Assembly: GCA_002205965.3 (NCBI GenBank)
Contig: NADL03000517.1
Location: forward strand, 1,674,001 to 1,738,000
DNA length: 64,000 bases
Source of the DNA: Kappaphycus alvarezii
Taxonomy: Eukaryota > Rhodophyta > Florideophyceae > Gigartinales > Solieriaceae
Reading direction: 5' to 3'
Position numbers and translations under genes: made by a program. The number at the start of each line of letters is the position of its first letter. Positions within the stretch are counted from its first letter, which is position 1. Under the pieces are notes generated by a model. The model saw only the letters and a list, made by a program, of their open reading frames with translations, had not been told where the DNA came from and searched no databases. Below, in pieces: positions 10,138-20,399 of the stretch.

Positions 10138-10800
10138 GTGGATGCCTTGTATCGGAATACCTACAAGGAAATATTACCCGCCACAGCTCTCAAGCTACAC
10201 CGCCAAGGACTCTCCATATCGAATGCTTTCGTAGCATTATCTGGAGGCAATCAACGATTGTTTGTCAAACTCTCTCCTCAATCGACATTGTTCAGAGACG
10301 TGCCGGTCAAGATGGAAACTTTAGAAGAATTCGCTCTGGAATTCAAACAAGCAGATTTAATGTTTTCCTTCGACATTGTGAAGGGGTAACATCACTTGCG
10401 GCTACACCCCGATATACGGAACTGGTTCCTGGTCAAGGTGGATAACAGGTATTTTCGATGTATTCCCCTACCGCTCGGCTGGAAACTTCCCCCCGCATAT
10501 TTCGTCAAGCTTACGCGCCCGTTCGTCCTGTACATTCGCCAGCACTACCGTCTGCGAATTCTCCTTTACATGTACGACCTCCTAATCGCTGTAAGAAGCT
10601 GCTCTCGCCTACGCAAGGCTCGTCAAAAAATCGATCATTTACTGGAATCCTGCGGACTGTTGCGCAAGGAGGACAAAGGCAACTAGACTGGTACTCGCCG
10701 CATCGAGCATTTGAGTCTCATCTTGGACACTTCACGCATGTATTTTTGGTATTTGGGCCCGTCGAATGGAAAAGCTTCATGGAATTGCCCAGAAATGGTT
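10138..10800 (+). pseudogene. DIRS-like reverse transcriptase
   Basis: Motif A reads MFSFDIVKG followed by a stop where the family has Tyr, then HHLRLHP. Next come the RYFRCIPLPLGWKLPPAYFVKLTRP block (motif B region) and LRILLYMYDLLIAV, where the catalytic YMDD is changed to YMYD. The frame continues to a Trp-position stop near 10686 (EDKGN), then LSLILDTSRMYFW. A frame change near 10765 leads to the thumb-like HGIAQKWLRQNLPNRHL segment. This order and wording are typical of DIRS-group RTs. Loss of a catalytic Asp and two stops make it inactive. Confidence 0.85.
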
Positions 10801-11460
10801 ACGCCAAAATCTCCCGAACCGCCACCTGGTCGACATCCAGCTGTTACGCCACGTCACCGGAGTAGCAGTGTCTTGTTCTCTCGTAATGCCTCTCATTGGA
10901 TTTTACACCCGCTCAATGTACGACTCCCTGAAACTCAAGACAAAGTAGAGGAGAAGAGTGCAGCTGCTACACGCAGCTACTCGAGACCTAAGGTTTTGGC
11001 GGTAACTTCCTTTAAGCGCACCAGAACAGCCAATAGCAGCCCCATCACCTACTCTGGCAATGAACTCAGACGCATTGACCTCCATCGGTCTGGGAGGGAC
11101 TTTAGGATACGATCTTCGGCCGGGTGCACAAGGTACGTGTGAAGCTCGAGGACTTTGGAACCCAGCATTTCGCGTGAAGTCAATCAACTTCCAGGAATTG
11201 CGAGCAATCACGGACAACATCAGATTGTTTGCAAGGATGTTACGCTCTGGAAACCACCTCAAGATCTGAGAGGACAATCAAGTGGTCGTATCAATTTTGA
11301 ACGCTATGATCACGAAGTCTAAACCGCTCATGAGAGAACTCCGAGTGTTACACCGATTCCTTACACGTCTAGTAATATCCATCGCATTACCTCCCGTCAG
11401 CCGTGAACCGATTCGCCGACAGGCTATCTCGTATCCACACAATGGACGATTGGTGGATCA
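10766..11460 (+). pseudogene. DIRS-like RT thumb and RNase H
   Basis: After the thumb helix (10766-10948) the RNase H domain is readable from 11060. It begins with NSDALTSIGLGGTLGYD (first acidic residue), followed by GLWNPAFRVKSINFQELRAI, where the second catalytic Glu sits in QELRAI. A stop then precedes EDNQVVVSILN (third acidic residue). LMRELRVLHRFL leads to the closing motif, read after a frame change near 11390 as LPSAVNRFADRLSR, the N.xAD.LSR signature at the end of DIRS RNase H domains. The region degrades the RNA strand during cDNA synthesis. Confidence 0.83.
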
Positions 11461-11990
11461 ATCTGGAGCCGCTGATACCCCTCTTTCGCAAGGTATCCCC
11501 CACAATGGCCCGCTTCACAGACAGCTTGAACAAGGTTTGCCCGCGCTTCAACAGCGAGCATGCGTGTCCAGGATCCCTTGCAATAGACTCTCTTACTCAA
11601 GATTGGAGTCAGGAAATCAACTTCTGAAATCCGCCGCTCAAGTTGATCCCTCTGGTCGTTACCAAGATCTGTCAGGAAGAAGCCACCGGAATATTGGTCA
11701 CGCCATATTGGCCCGGGCAGCAGTGTTTCACTCGCTTGCTGCATTTGACAATCCTGCATCTTTTCGACGCCGAAAATCTTTATCTTCCACCGATCTGGGC
11801 ACCCAAGACAATGCCCGCTCCGTCGTGGAAACTCTCTGTCTGGACAATATCGAGCAAGAAGCATCTACACTCCCGCTAGCTGTCACGCTCCAGCAATCTG
11901 TTTTGGCCGCTGCTGGCTATGGAAATTCGAGGGGTAGCGTAACTATTGCGCAACTCATGCCGAAGGCCCGTGCACCCAGCACTTGGCGCT
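11403..11990 (+). pseudogene. DIRS-like C-terminal region of RT/RNase H ORF
   Basis: The frame from 11403 gives DDWWINLEPLIPLFRKV and a TQDWSQEINF end with a stop at a Trp position. The next frame, from 11630, gives NPPLKLIPLVVTKI and GILVTPYWPGQQCFTRLLHL. The sequence NPP.xLI...WPxQxxF is a well-known block after RNase H in DIRS and Ngaro elements; its biochemical role is not established. The tail contains a long hydrophobic PSWKLSVWTI segment and fades out by about 11990. Confidence 0.72.
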
Positions 11991-12125
11991 GAAATTAGGT
12001 TCTCTGAAAAATGACTACTTTTTTGTACTGAAGATGGTATTGACCCTTTGCTGCATCATAAGGGGCGTTTTTCCGCTATCTGGGTTGGTTGCTTACATAA
12101 GACAAGGTTAGCGGCTCGTCCGTTT

Positions 12126-12957
12126 GTAAGTACCTCTCGGCTGTCTTTACCGCTCATGCTCGAATTGGAAAGTCCGTTACTCTTACCCCTCTCCTACAGC
12201 TAGCTGTGGTCGCCTACCAGCAAAGCGATTGGGAGAGGAAACTACTCAGCGATCCGGACTCGGTGAAAAAAAGGCCTGCATTGTCCAGTTCCGTGGCACG
12301 TACAATGTTCGCGGCTGCGCTCGCTTCGCAGTCTACTGAGATCGAGTTTCTTCGTGACGCAACCGCTGTCCTGGTTAGTTATATTTTCTTTGAAAGAGGA
12401 GAAGCCGGAGTATCTCTTTTACTCTCAAACATTTCGGGCACAGCTGACTCAATCAAAATCGCTATCGCCTTACGAAAGAATCAGCAGCGAGTGGCTCACT
12501 CTCTCTGCTATCGAAGGAACAGGAATTTTTAAAAAAAGCCTTTTGGATCTGGTCACTCGTTATGACACACTTCGCCGCAACAAGCGTTCCCAAAGAGAGT
12601 ACTTTTAGGATCTTCCTGGCGTTAGACTGTCGACCAGCGCTCGAACTATTACAGTATGGTTAAGTAATTGCCTGGATAGAGCCAAGGTATCTCCGCCTCC
12701 TCAAGTATCGTGGTCCTCGCACTTTCTCCTTATGGGTGCAGCATCCGAATGTGCTGCAATTGGTGTGCAGGAATATCGCATCATGATCTGGGGCGCCTGG
12801 TCCAACAGTCGTACGTTTTTACCTAGCTATCCATCCGAATGCGGACTACCAAACGGTGGTCAACCGCGCGGATCCCCTTACATTCCGCGAATCGTATCTC
12901 GATGGGCGTGTGTTGCAGTATGACGATCCTCTGTTTTTTTTCGGTTCTATGTTTTAA
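12126..12957 (+). pseudogene. Tyrosine recombinase of the DIRS-like element
   Basis: Helical N-terminal parts are spread over two frames (12206-12608). A single frame then covers the catalytic end, from about 12608: LPGVRLSTSARTITVWLSNC, then SHFLLMGAASECAAIGV, then MIWGAWSNSRTFLPSY. The pattern is the H-x-x-R, GAxS...GV, W/H and final Y of DIRS-type tyrosine recombinases. The nucleophile is most likely the Tyr near 12829. The Arg of H-x-x-R appears replaced (HFLL), so the enzyme is inactive. A frame change at the Tyr leads to a family-like tail (HPNADYQTVVNRADPLTFRE) ending in TAA at 12955-12957. It would circularise or integrate the cDNA. Confidence 0.8.
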
Positions 12958-13200
12958 CCTCACCCTCGTATCATCACTCCGGTCTTTTGGTTTTCTCAAT
13001 TTATTATTCGGTATTATGATTGAAAAATTATGGTTGCGTTTATCGAGAGGCTTCATCTTTTCTGCCCTCCACCACTATAAGCAAGTCACACGTGACATTC
13101 CGATTCCAAATATAGGTCAGATTGTCATAAGCATACCGACACTTTGCTACGTGTCTACCCGGTAATTTTCATGTCTTGCAAGGACTTGCGCAAGGGGAAG

Positions 13201-13283
13201 ACAGCCCGTTGAACAGGGCTATATAATCCCCGACTTTGGTCGCCACCGTTGCTTTTACTGGTCTCCCAAGTTGTCGCTTGTTC
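13201..13283 (+). repeat. Right terminal direct repeat of the DIRS-like element
   Basis: It matches the left repeat over about 80 bases with a few substitutions and a small insertion after CCCGTTGAA. Similarity stops at both edges. It lies about 245 bases after the recombinase stop, as expected for a terminal repeat. Confidence 0.8.
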
Positions 13284-14449
13284 TCCCGCCGCCCTCTTTC
13301 CACTCATCCTTCATGGCCCAATCATAAGCCGTCGTATGTTCTTTGTTTTGATTGTTCTTTGATTGTTGTTGTATTGCGAATTCGAACTTTGAGCTATGCA
13401 CCTGAAGTTCAAGGAGACAAGGGATACCGAGGCTGTGAGGACAAAAGCAAGGACGAGACAAAGTGGTAGTGGTACTGTTTGAGGTGTTTGGATGTTTGGG
13501 TTTTCTGAGCTTAGGGTGTAGTATGTTCGGGATGCTTGAAGTGTGGCGGTATTCGGGGTTTTTGGGGTTTGGTGGTATTCGAGGTGTTGTTTACTTCCTG
13601 TTTCTGGCCAGAATCACTCTTCGTACCTCTTTATATATACAACTCAGAAATATCAAAATGCGCTAGATAGTACTTAAAACCTAGAACAATGATACAAGGT
13701 AGGCTATACAGTACTTAAAGCCCGTTTTCAGTGCTTAACGCACTGTGTGACAGCTCAATGTTCATAATTTGTGGCCCAGAGCCATTCACAGTACTGTAAA
13801 TGTCTCCCGCGCTCTAAATTTGATGTAGGGTGTTAAGCGCACACGAGCAGATCAAGGTAGAACTGTGCTTGAAACTTTGGTTGAGGCTGTCTGGGTAAAG
13901 CCGGCCGCTCCAAACCAGGTTTTATATAGAACTGAAGATAGCTACAAACTAAAGGAAAATGCAGTCTAACAGTAGCGAATTCAAAGGTATTCCCGTAAAA
14001 CAGCCCTGACGGTATCGTAAGTAGCGCTTTCAGAATTGTAGTCGGCACGAGTGACATACTCTGACAAGATGTAAGAAGTACATCGGTCCAGGTGGTATGG
14101 GATAGCAAGGCGACTTCTGATTGGTAAAGCAATGATATAATATCCCTGTGTGCAACTCGCCCGTAACTATTCCAAGTGTATCAATGGGGTCAAACGCTGT
14201 GTTCAGAAGTGTAAGTAAAGTGTAATGACAGCAAAGTGCCTAGTAGCCCTGGCTGCAAGGTTACCAGTGGTTTGAATATACAGTACAGTAGATGCAGTGA
14301 ATTTCGTGTAAAGCTGTAAGGTCTGTGAAGTGAAATACAACATTTGACGCCTTGTAAAGTTTTGTATATCGCTATTGGGTGCCAAATCTGTGGCCGAGTA
14401 TTGTACGCCTTGTTCGCGGTACAAGAGTGATAAACTAATTCAGGGATGC
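13284..14449. other. Intergenic, no gene supported
   Basis: A G/T-rich stretch lies near 13463-13600, followed by ordinary non-coding DNA with scattered CAGTACTTAAA-like words near 13665-13740. No open frame here looks like protein. If the DIRS-like element has split direct repeats, its last segment would be just after 13284. Confidence 0.4.
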
Positions 14450-15817
14450 TAATACAGTGGCACCAATAAACATACGACTTTTGAAATAATTTGAGCTATG
14501 ACCAAAATATTTAAGTTTTACTTTTCTTTTTTTATAATGCGATATCACTATGAAGGAGCGTTCTAAAACTGAAAAATTTGTCTGAACGGCTTTGATGTTT
14601 CTTGAGATATCATAATTTGAACCGAAAAGTGCATGGGTTAGAAATGAAGCTTCAGTGATCAATGTTCCTTACGTTGGCCTTTAAAGCACAAAACAGTGCT
14701 TTTACATTGATTTTGTGAGTTTGGCCAACATTGTGGGCTCAAAATTCTCCCGTTCCTTCAAAATGCGTAAAGTGAGCGATTCCACATCATCGACCTAGCA
14801 TTCGTTCGCGTAGATGTCCCTGGCCACAATCCCCCATAAATTATCGATCGTACTAAAATTGATGGAGTACGCAGGCCACTCTCCTCGCGAAATGGAGTTA
14901 ATTGAAAACCATTCTTGGGCTGCCTTGGAACTATAATGACGGGAGTTATCTTGAATATAAATCCACTGAGCTGTACAATCTTCTAAGATCAGAACTGGAT
15001 AGTTTTTTAAAGTCTTAAAATACTTCTTCCCATCCTGTTCTACTTTTAGAAGGACGAGAGAAGACATTTTATTGCCCAAGAACCAATCCAAAAGTAAGAC
15101 ATCATCCCTCCCATTCTCCCATTCGGATCAGTAGACCTTGGCACACTGAGAACCACTCCAAGTAACTGCCATCACCAAGGAAAAAACGGACTTGATAGTA
15201 TTTTTCTCTCATCGCCGGCGATCTCACAATGACAATTTAGCGCAGTTTAGGTTGCTGCTGAATTAGAGCTTACACACAGCGTGTCTTGAATAGCAATTAA
15301 CATGATTCTAAGAAGTCAGCAAACCCGAATTCTCCCTGAAATGTTTCTCTAATTACACTCTATTTCAGATATTCAGTGAGCGTTGGGATCGGTAGGGCTT
15401 TTCTTCATTCCATATCAGCTTGGAGTCTTGAAGAAGCAAATATTTACGTTGTACCATCTCCCAAACTCCCTTGCAATAGCCGAAGTACCCGATCATTCGT
15501 CATGATAGGCCAATATTGTGCCTTTCTTGAAAGAGGCACCCAAAGGTTTATTGGGCATCTTTTTTGGGCATGTTTTGGGCAAGTCGAGAATGTTAATTCT
15601 GGCACTTGTCTACTAAAGGTTCTAGAAATGATAAATTTGAGTTTATTAAAAAGTTAATATATTCTTTGAATAACTTTTTAAGAGCAAAACAGCCTTCTCG
15701 GACAATTTGACCATTGAATATATGGTGGTTCAAATGCTGATATCTTAACATATACTGAAAATTTTTAAACAATTTTTTGTTTAGTACAAAAATATTTCAA
15801 GTAATGCCCCTGTATAG
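14450..15817 (-). mobile_element. Tc1/mariner DNA transposon, decayed
   Basis: A reverse-strand transposase remnant lies between TA-flanked ends. The left end reads TA then CAGTGGCACCAATAAAC; the right end, inverted, begins CAGGGGCATTAC next to TA. Arms match only over the first bases and a later AAATATTT block, so the inverted repeat has largely decayed. The length of about 1.37 kb and the TA flanks are standard for the superfamily. Confidence 0.72.
14795..15640 (-). pseudogene. Tc1/mariner transposase remnant
   Basis: On the reverse strand the N-terminal helix-turn-helix reads PLGASFKKGTILAYHDE then SAIARELGRW (about 15600-15480). A block resembling GDGS..VW.G follows in the middle. The best part is the frame 15091-14795: QWIYIQDNSRHYSSKAAQEWF contains the second catalytic Asp (QDN), and GEWPAYSINFSTIDNLWGI is the WPAYSPDLNPIENLW block, where the third acidic position is Asp instead of Glu. 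The first Asp is not clearly preserved. Many stops and frame changes separate the pieces. The family cuts and pastes at TA dinucleotides. Confidence 0.78.
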
Positions 15818-18800
15818 AAAAATAGAATTGAAACTTTATTTAGTGACAGTTCACAAGTAGACCAACTGCATATATTTTTGGCATTACTGTAGAGCTATCA
15901 CAAAATAAAGCATTTAACTCGTCCCCGGCCGTATGAATCTTTAGTCACAGCTTCGACACTGATCATGAAGCCGAAGAGGGTTGTTTGACCTGAATTAGGG
16001 ACAGGTTATTTTTATGAGGTGGTCAGTGTGCTACCAAACCATCCAATATCATGCTGGAAATCGAGTTGCCATCATAAGTAACGTTTTGTTAAAGTTTTTA
16101 TTCTACTGCTCTTCTCTTCAAGAGGTTTGTTTGGGGATAAATGGCATCTCCAAGCTGTTGCGGGAAAGTGGCCTGTTTCTGTGGTATGAAATTTTTGCTG
16201 AAGTGTTTTCACGGCAACATCGTTTAGAGCGCTGAGAGGTCGGTTGAAAGCTATTTTAATAAAACAAAAACTAAAAATTGTATTGATAATGCACACCAAT
16301 TTCGAGAAGGATGCGGTGTCAATGGTAACCAAGATAGGAGCGATGTCAGCGGAGTGGTAAAAATGTGTTGAATATGAGAGCCGAAGTGATTTGAGATCAT
16401 GGTGTGACGATATCTGGTACGAGCAAAGATATTGATAGGAAAAATATAAATAACTAATGAAACATAGAACTAGGATGATTTGCGGTAGGGCCTTGAAGCA
16501 TACGCAAAGGGTAAACGGTGGGAGAATAAGCAATAACTTGAGTTCTAGAGAAATTACATATAGATTTGAAAGTATGAGTTTATACAGATCTGTTTAAATG
16601 ATTTAATTTGCGCTTTCGCGACATTGCACGGTGCCCTATAATAGTGGTTAAGTCTAGCGGCGCATTTTTCTGCGATATAATAAAGACATATAATTTAATC
16701 ACTCTTGAGTGGCTGGTAATAACAAAAGACAACTTAGATGAATCCTGATTTCATAATCACTAATAATTTTACCATTAAAGTACCGAATAACTCAAATCAT
16801 AGGTGTCGTATTGTTTTGTAAGGATGTAATAAAACAAATTCCCGCGCGAATGGATTCCCAGAAAATCTGCATTCTTTCATTTAAATAAGCTATTATACAT
16901 TTATAAAATTTTCAAATACCTTTCTTTGCTACAATGAACGCTTCAATCTGCAAAATGCGAAAAAAATCATCTCTGATTATTTCAACCCAGCTCATCCAAG
17001 CTTGCGTTTTTCCATCAGATTTCTGACACCAATCTTTTTTTGAAGTTCGCAGCATTAATTATGTAAATATGCTCAGGCCCTGACCTTTCCCTAGTCTGTC
17101 GTGATACATTGCTTATTCGGTTAACTCAGTGTAAATAATTATTCAGTTGGAACCCTAATTAGTTCACCTGTAACTAAGACAAAATGAATGCTAAATTTGA
17201 AACACTTTCTGTAGTACATACTACTTGTTCAATGCCTCTAGTTCTTTTTTTTCGCTTCTTTTTTTATCCCTACACAGTGCTACTTTACCCAACCATCAAT
17301 CTACTCGAGAGGTGAATATAGAAAGGACTTTTAATGAAATGCATCAGTTAAGCCTTTTGGTGCTTTAAAACTGTCTGCAGCGCCGTTTGCTGCGCCTTGT
17401 GTCATCATTAGGTACTACAGAAGAAAAATTGGATTTCATAGTATATAAGATCATCTCCGTTTATAGAGTAGACGGGTTTCTGCATCCCTGGAAACTTTTG
17501 TTTGATGTATTCAGAGAAAATGCGCAGCCAAAAATGGTACCGGGGACTAAAGAAGCCCTCCGGGGCCTGGGAAATATTTCTTGGCTCCGATTAAACTAAT
17601 TTTGATCTGAAATTTTAGCCAAAGCCAAATACATATTAAATTAGTCATGAAAGTAAGGTGGTGCCGCACATTAACCCAAAAAGCTGAGAAGCAAATAACC
17701 GTAGATACTTCAAACAAGTCGATCAATAACTCAAAAGTCAACAGAAGTGACAAAATTACAGCATAATTAAAGTTTTTTTCATACTTCTCAGCAATAATCT
17801 CCCATTTCTTGCCATTGTCCCGCCTCCCACTGAGATTGGATGCCAAAATCTGCAATATCTAATCCTCGTTTTATATGGTAAATGCGCATTCCTATAGAAG
17901 AAAAAAATACGTAACTTCTATTCTTATTTGATACAAGGAGTCAAATGTTAAAGATAAAAACCTCTCGTAAAGATCCCAGTTCATCTCAAGCTGCAACATT
18001 ACAGGTTCAACTATTGTTGGAAATCCTAAAGAACCTTAAGAAGGTGAATTTCTAGACCAGGTGGTGGCAAGGGTAATTTCTGTTGGTCTTCGATTTCCTG
18101 GGTGCTGCTATACAGCGGCGTTTTTGTTCAGTTTCTGATTTGAAGTATCTCACGCAGTTCCCCTTTGATTGTATGGAATTTTGTAAAAACTTTTATGCAC
18201 GAGGTGGTCAGTTCCGTCATAATAGCCATTTCAAGACAGTTCGAAGATAGCGTTTTTGTGGTATTTTCAGAATTTTGGCTCTTTTTCCTCCCTTTTCCCT
18301 CATAGCATTCAAAACAGATCTTCAGAAAACTCATGTAACGTTCATTTCAGCTGTAATTACAGATTTACAGTTTTTCTCAAACATATCCTACATGAAAATA
18401 AACTACTTTTCTTAAATAAAGAGAAGTAGCCATTATAATACTCCGTATTTGGTTCACAGAAAATTCACATATTCCAAATGATATCCACTTTGAGTTCCCC
18501 TCTTTCCGTTAACATGTACAGTAATACCTTCGCATTACCCCGATAGATGCTTCATTCGCCACTAAGACTCCTTAGTTCAACCTACAGTATGTAAAATTAT
18601 GTCACCTTATGCGCTATCTGCTCACATAGGAACAGACAGATACTAAACTTTAATTCAAATTTATCCATATAAGTTGACATACCGTGACATAAATTTCTCA
18701 AGGGCATCAGCTCTCAGAGACATTCTTACAATATATTCGAAACGACCATCCACAAATCCCTAAAATATGTCCCCCAGATATACCTTCTCAGAGTAACGTG

Positions 18801-19965
18801 AGACTCTACGGTCCACCATTTCACTGTATTTGCGGCAGAATGAGATGATAATTCAACTAATTCATCTTTTATGTTCGAAAAACAAGACAGACTTCTCGCT
18901 ACTCTGATCTCCGTACGAGTTCCTCTTATGGAAGTAATCGTACGACACCGATTGGACTTGAATTATCTCTGAGAGCCTCGCCGAGAAACTGATCCTGTTA
19001 TGGAGACTGTTGGAAGTGTGGAGACACAGAATAGACTCCGAAGCACCGTTTTACACCATTGGCTTCTGTATCATATGCGTGGAATTGCTTTCAGCAGTGG
19101 AGTCATAAATACATATAATAACCGATTTTATCAAAAGCGAAGAAAAAATCCGGAAATCCGGAAAAGATTGAGATGAAGGGAATATTCTCTTCATGAAAAT
19201 TAATTTAGGGTTTGAGGATCAAGATGTACATTTACTTGACAAAAAATGAGAGGATAATGATTATAATTCACCCATTTTGTGGAGACTCACAAACTCGTCC
19301 AGACTGAGCACAAAAGAATTATCAAAAGCCATATAGCCGCTGAATGCAGTCCTAAAAGTACCCCTACACCTGCGCAGACATCATAAACCGTTCTTCACTA
19401 AAGTTACTTTTATTTTCTCAGTGATCCACATTTGGAAGAATACCAGATCTTAATGAAGAAAAAGTTCGTTGAAGAATTAACCAAGAGTGCGCAAATCCGC
19501 CGTCCTCGTGGCTGAATTGCAGACTTTAGTGCACTAAAGTCTGTTTATGGGCGTAAAGAGCTGAAGCTCATACTCAATTCTGTGTGTATCCACGGTTGTT
19601 GTAAGATAGGTCCCTCTCAAAACACTTTAAGGTTTGCAAATGCTTCTTATTCTTCTGCATTTTCCATTTGCTACCACTTAATAATCCAAATGATGCCCTC
19701 TAGAGTCTATTAACTTTTAACATAGTCCACGTCAGAACTCCTAGAAATGAATGTTATTGATATAGATTCCCTTGTTTAGTGCATAGTCTCAAATAGCTTC
19801 GTCCATCGCACACGGCATACCTTGAATGAAGGGTGCATAGGTGAATGTATCAGTGGATTTTACGGATAACGATACCAGCGAACGACTAATTTTACATTCC
19901 TTTTCAGCACCAGTTCTGCATCCATTTTGCTAATAACTAACTGTTGAGATTTTATCGCTAATTTT
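15818..19965. other. AT-rich intergenic DNA, no gene seen
   Basis: About 4 kb of AT-rich sequence. The longest open frame (reverse, 16072-16533) is Phe/Leu/Tyr/Ser-rich as expected from AT-rich non-coding DNA and shows no motif. No inverted or tandem repeat stood out. Confidence 0.5.
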
Positions 19966-20393
19966 TCATCTGACCGCTATGAAGTTGTTAAACTTGATAC
20001 CCTGCTTGCGCACGGAAGAAAAAAAAGCCAAGACCTTGAGAAAGCTTACGGAGATTTTCAAGCGCTTCAAGCCTTGGAGAAGGATCAAGCACACCCGATC
20101 TCGGTTTCCTATCTCCTTTTGCTCGGAACAATCTTGTTTCAATGAATGTAATTTCTGTACATTATGTAAATCGGTGGGGATCCATTCCTTCACATATTCG
20201 ATGAAAGCATTAAGTTCAGCCCCGCTGCCTTCCTCTCTAACTTCCCTATGAAGCTCATGTGGCATAATATCATAAAATTCTGGGCAATAATTTCTACTGA
20301 ACTGCCCAACAAGATTCTAATTGGCCAGTTTTCTCTTCTCGGACAGAAGTTCATCCATCTTGCTAACACAGAGTAAAGATCAATCAGACACAC
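19966..20393 (-). pseudogene. Unrecognised coding remnant
   Basis: Reverse-strand reading gives a coherent, charged, helix-prone protein: KMDELLSEKRKLAN, one stop, then CPEFYDIMPHELHREVREEG and FIEYVKEWIPTDLHNVQKLHSLKQ, to a stop near 19966. The mix of charged residues differs from the Phe/Leu/Ser bias of chance frames in this AT-rich area, so it is probably real coding sequence. I do not recognise the family. A Gag-like structural protein of a retroelement is one possibility, an old host pseudogene another. Confidence 0.3.
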
Positions 20394-20399
20394 AAGTTC

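Larger units (their letters stand above)
8898..13283 (+). mobile_element. DIRS/PAT-like tyrosine-recombinase retrotransposon
   Basis: About 4.4 kb is bounded by two direct copies of an 83-bp repeat. Inside are, in order, a gag-like ORF, an RT, an RNase H, a DIRS-type C-terminal region and a tyrosine recombinase. This is the order of DIRS-group elements, which use a tyrosine recombinase instead of an integrase and have no protease. Direct rather than inverted termini fit the PAT/Ngaro arrangement of split direct repeats, although the second repeat pair of that arrangement was not found. Several stops and frame changes show that the copy is dead. Confidence 0.87.

Noticed and set aside
13463..13666. 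Forward frame in G/T-rich DNA after the DIRS-like element
   Set aside because: Gly/Val/Leu/Phe composition follows the base bias; no motif.
16072..16533. Reverse frame of 153 codons
   Set aside because: Looks like an AT-rich chance frame, and no family signature is present.
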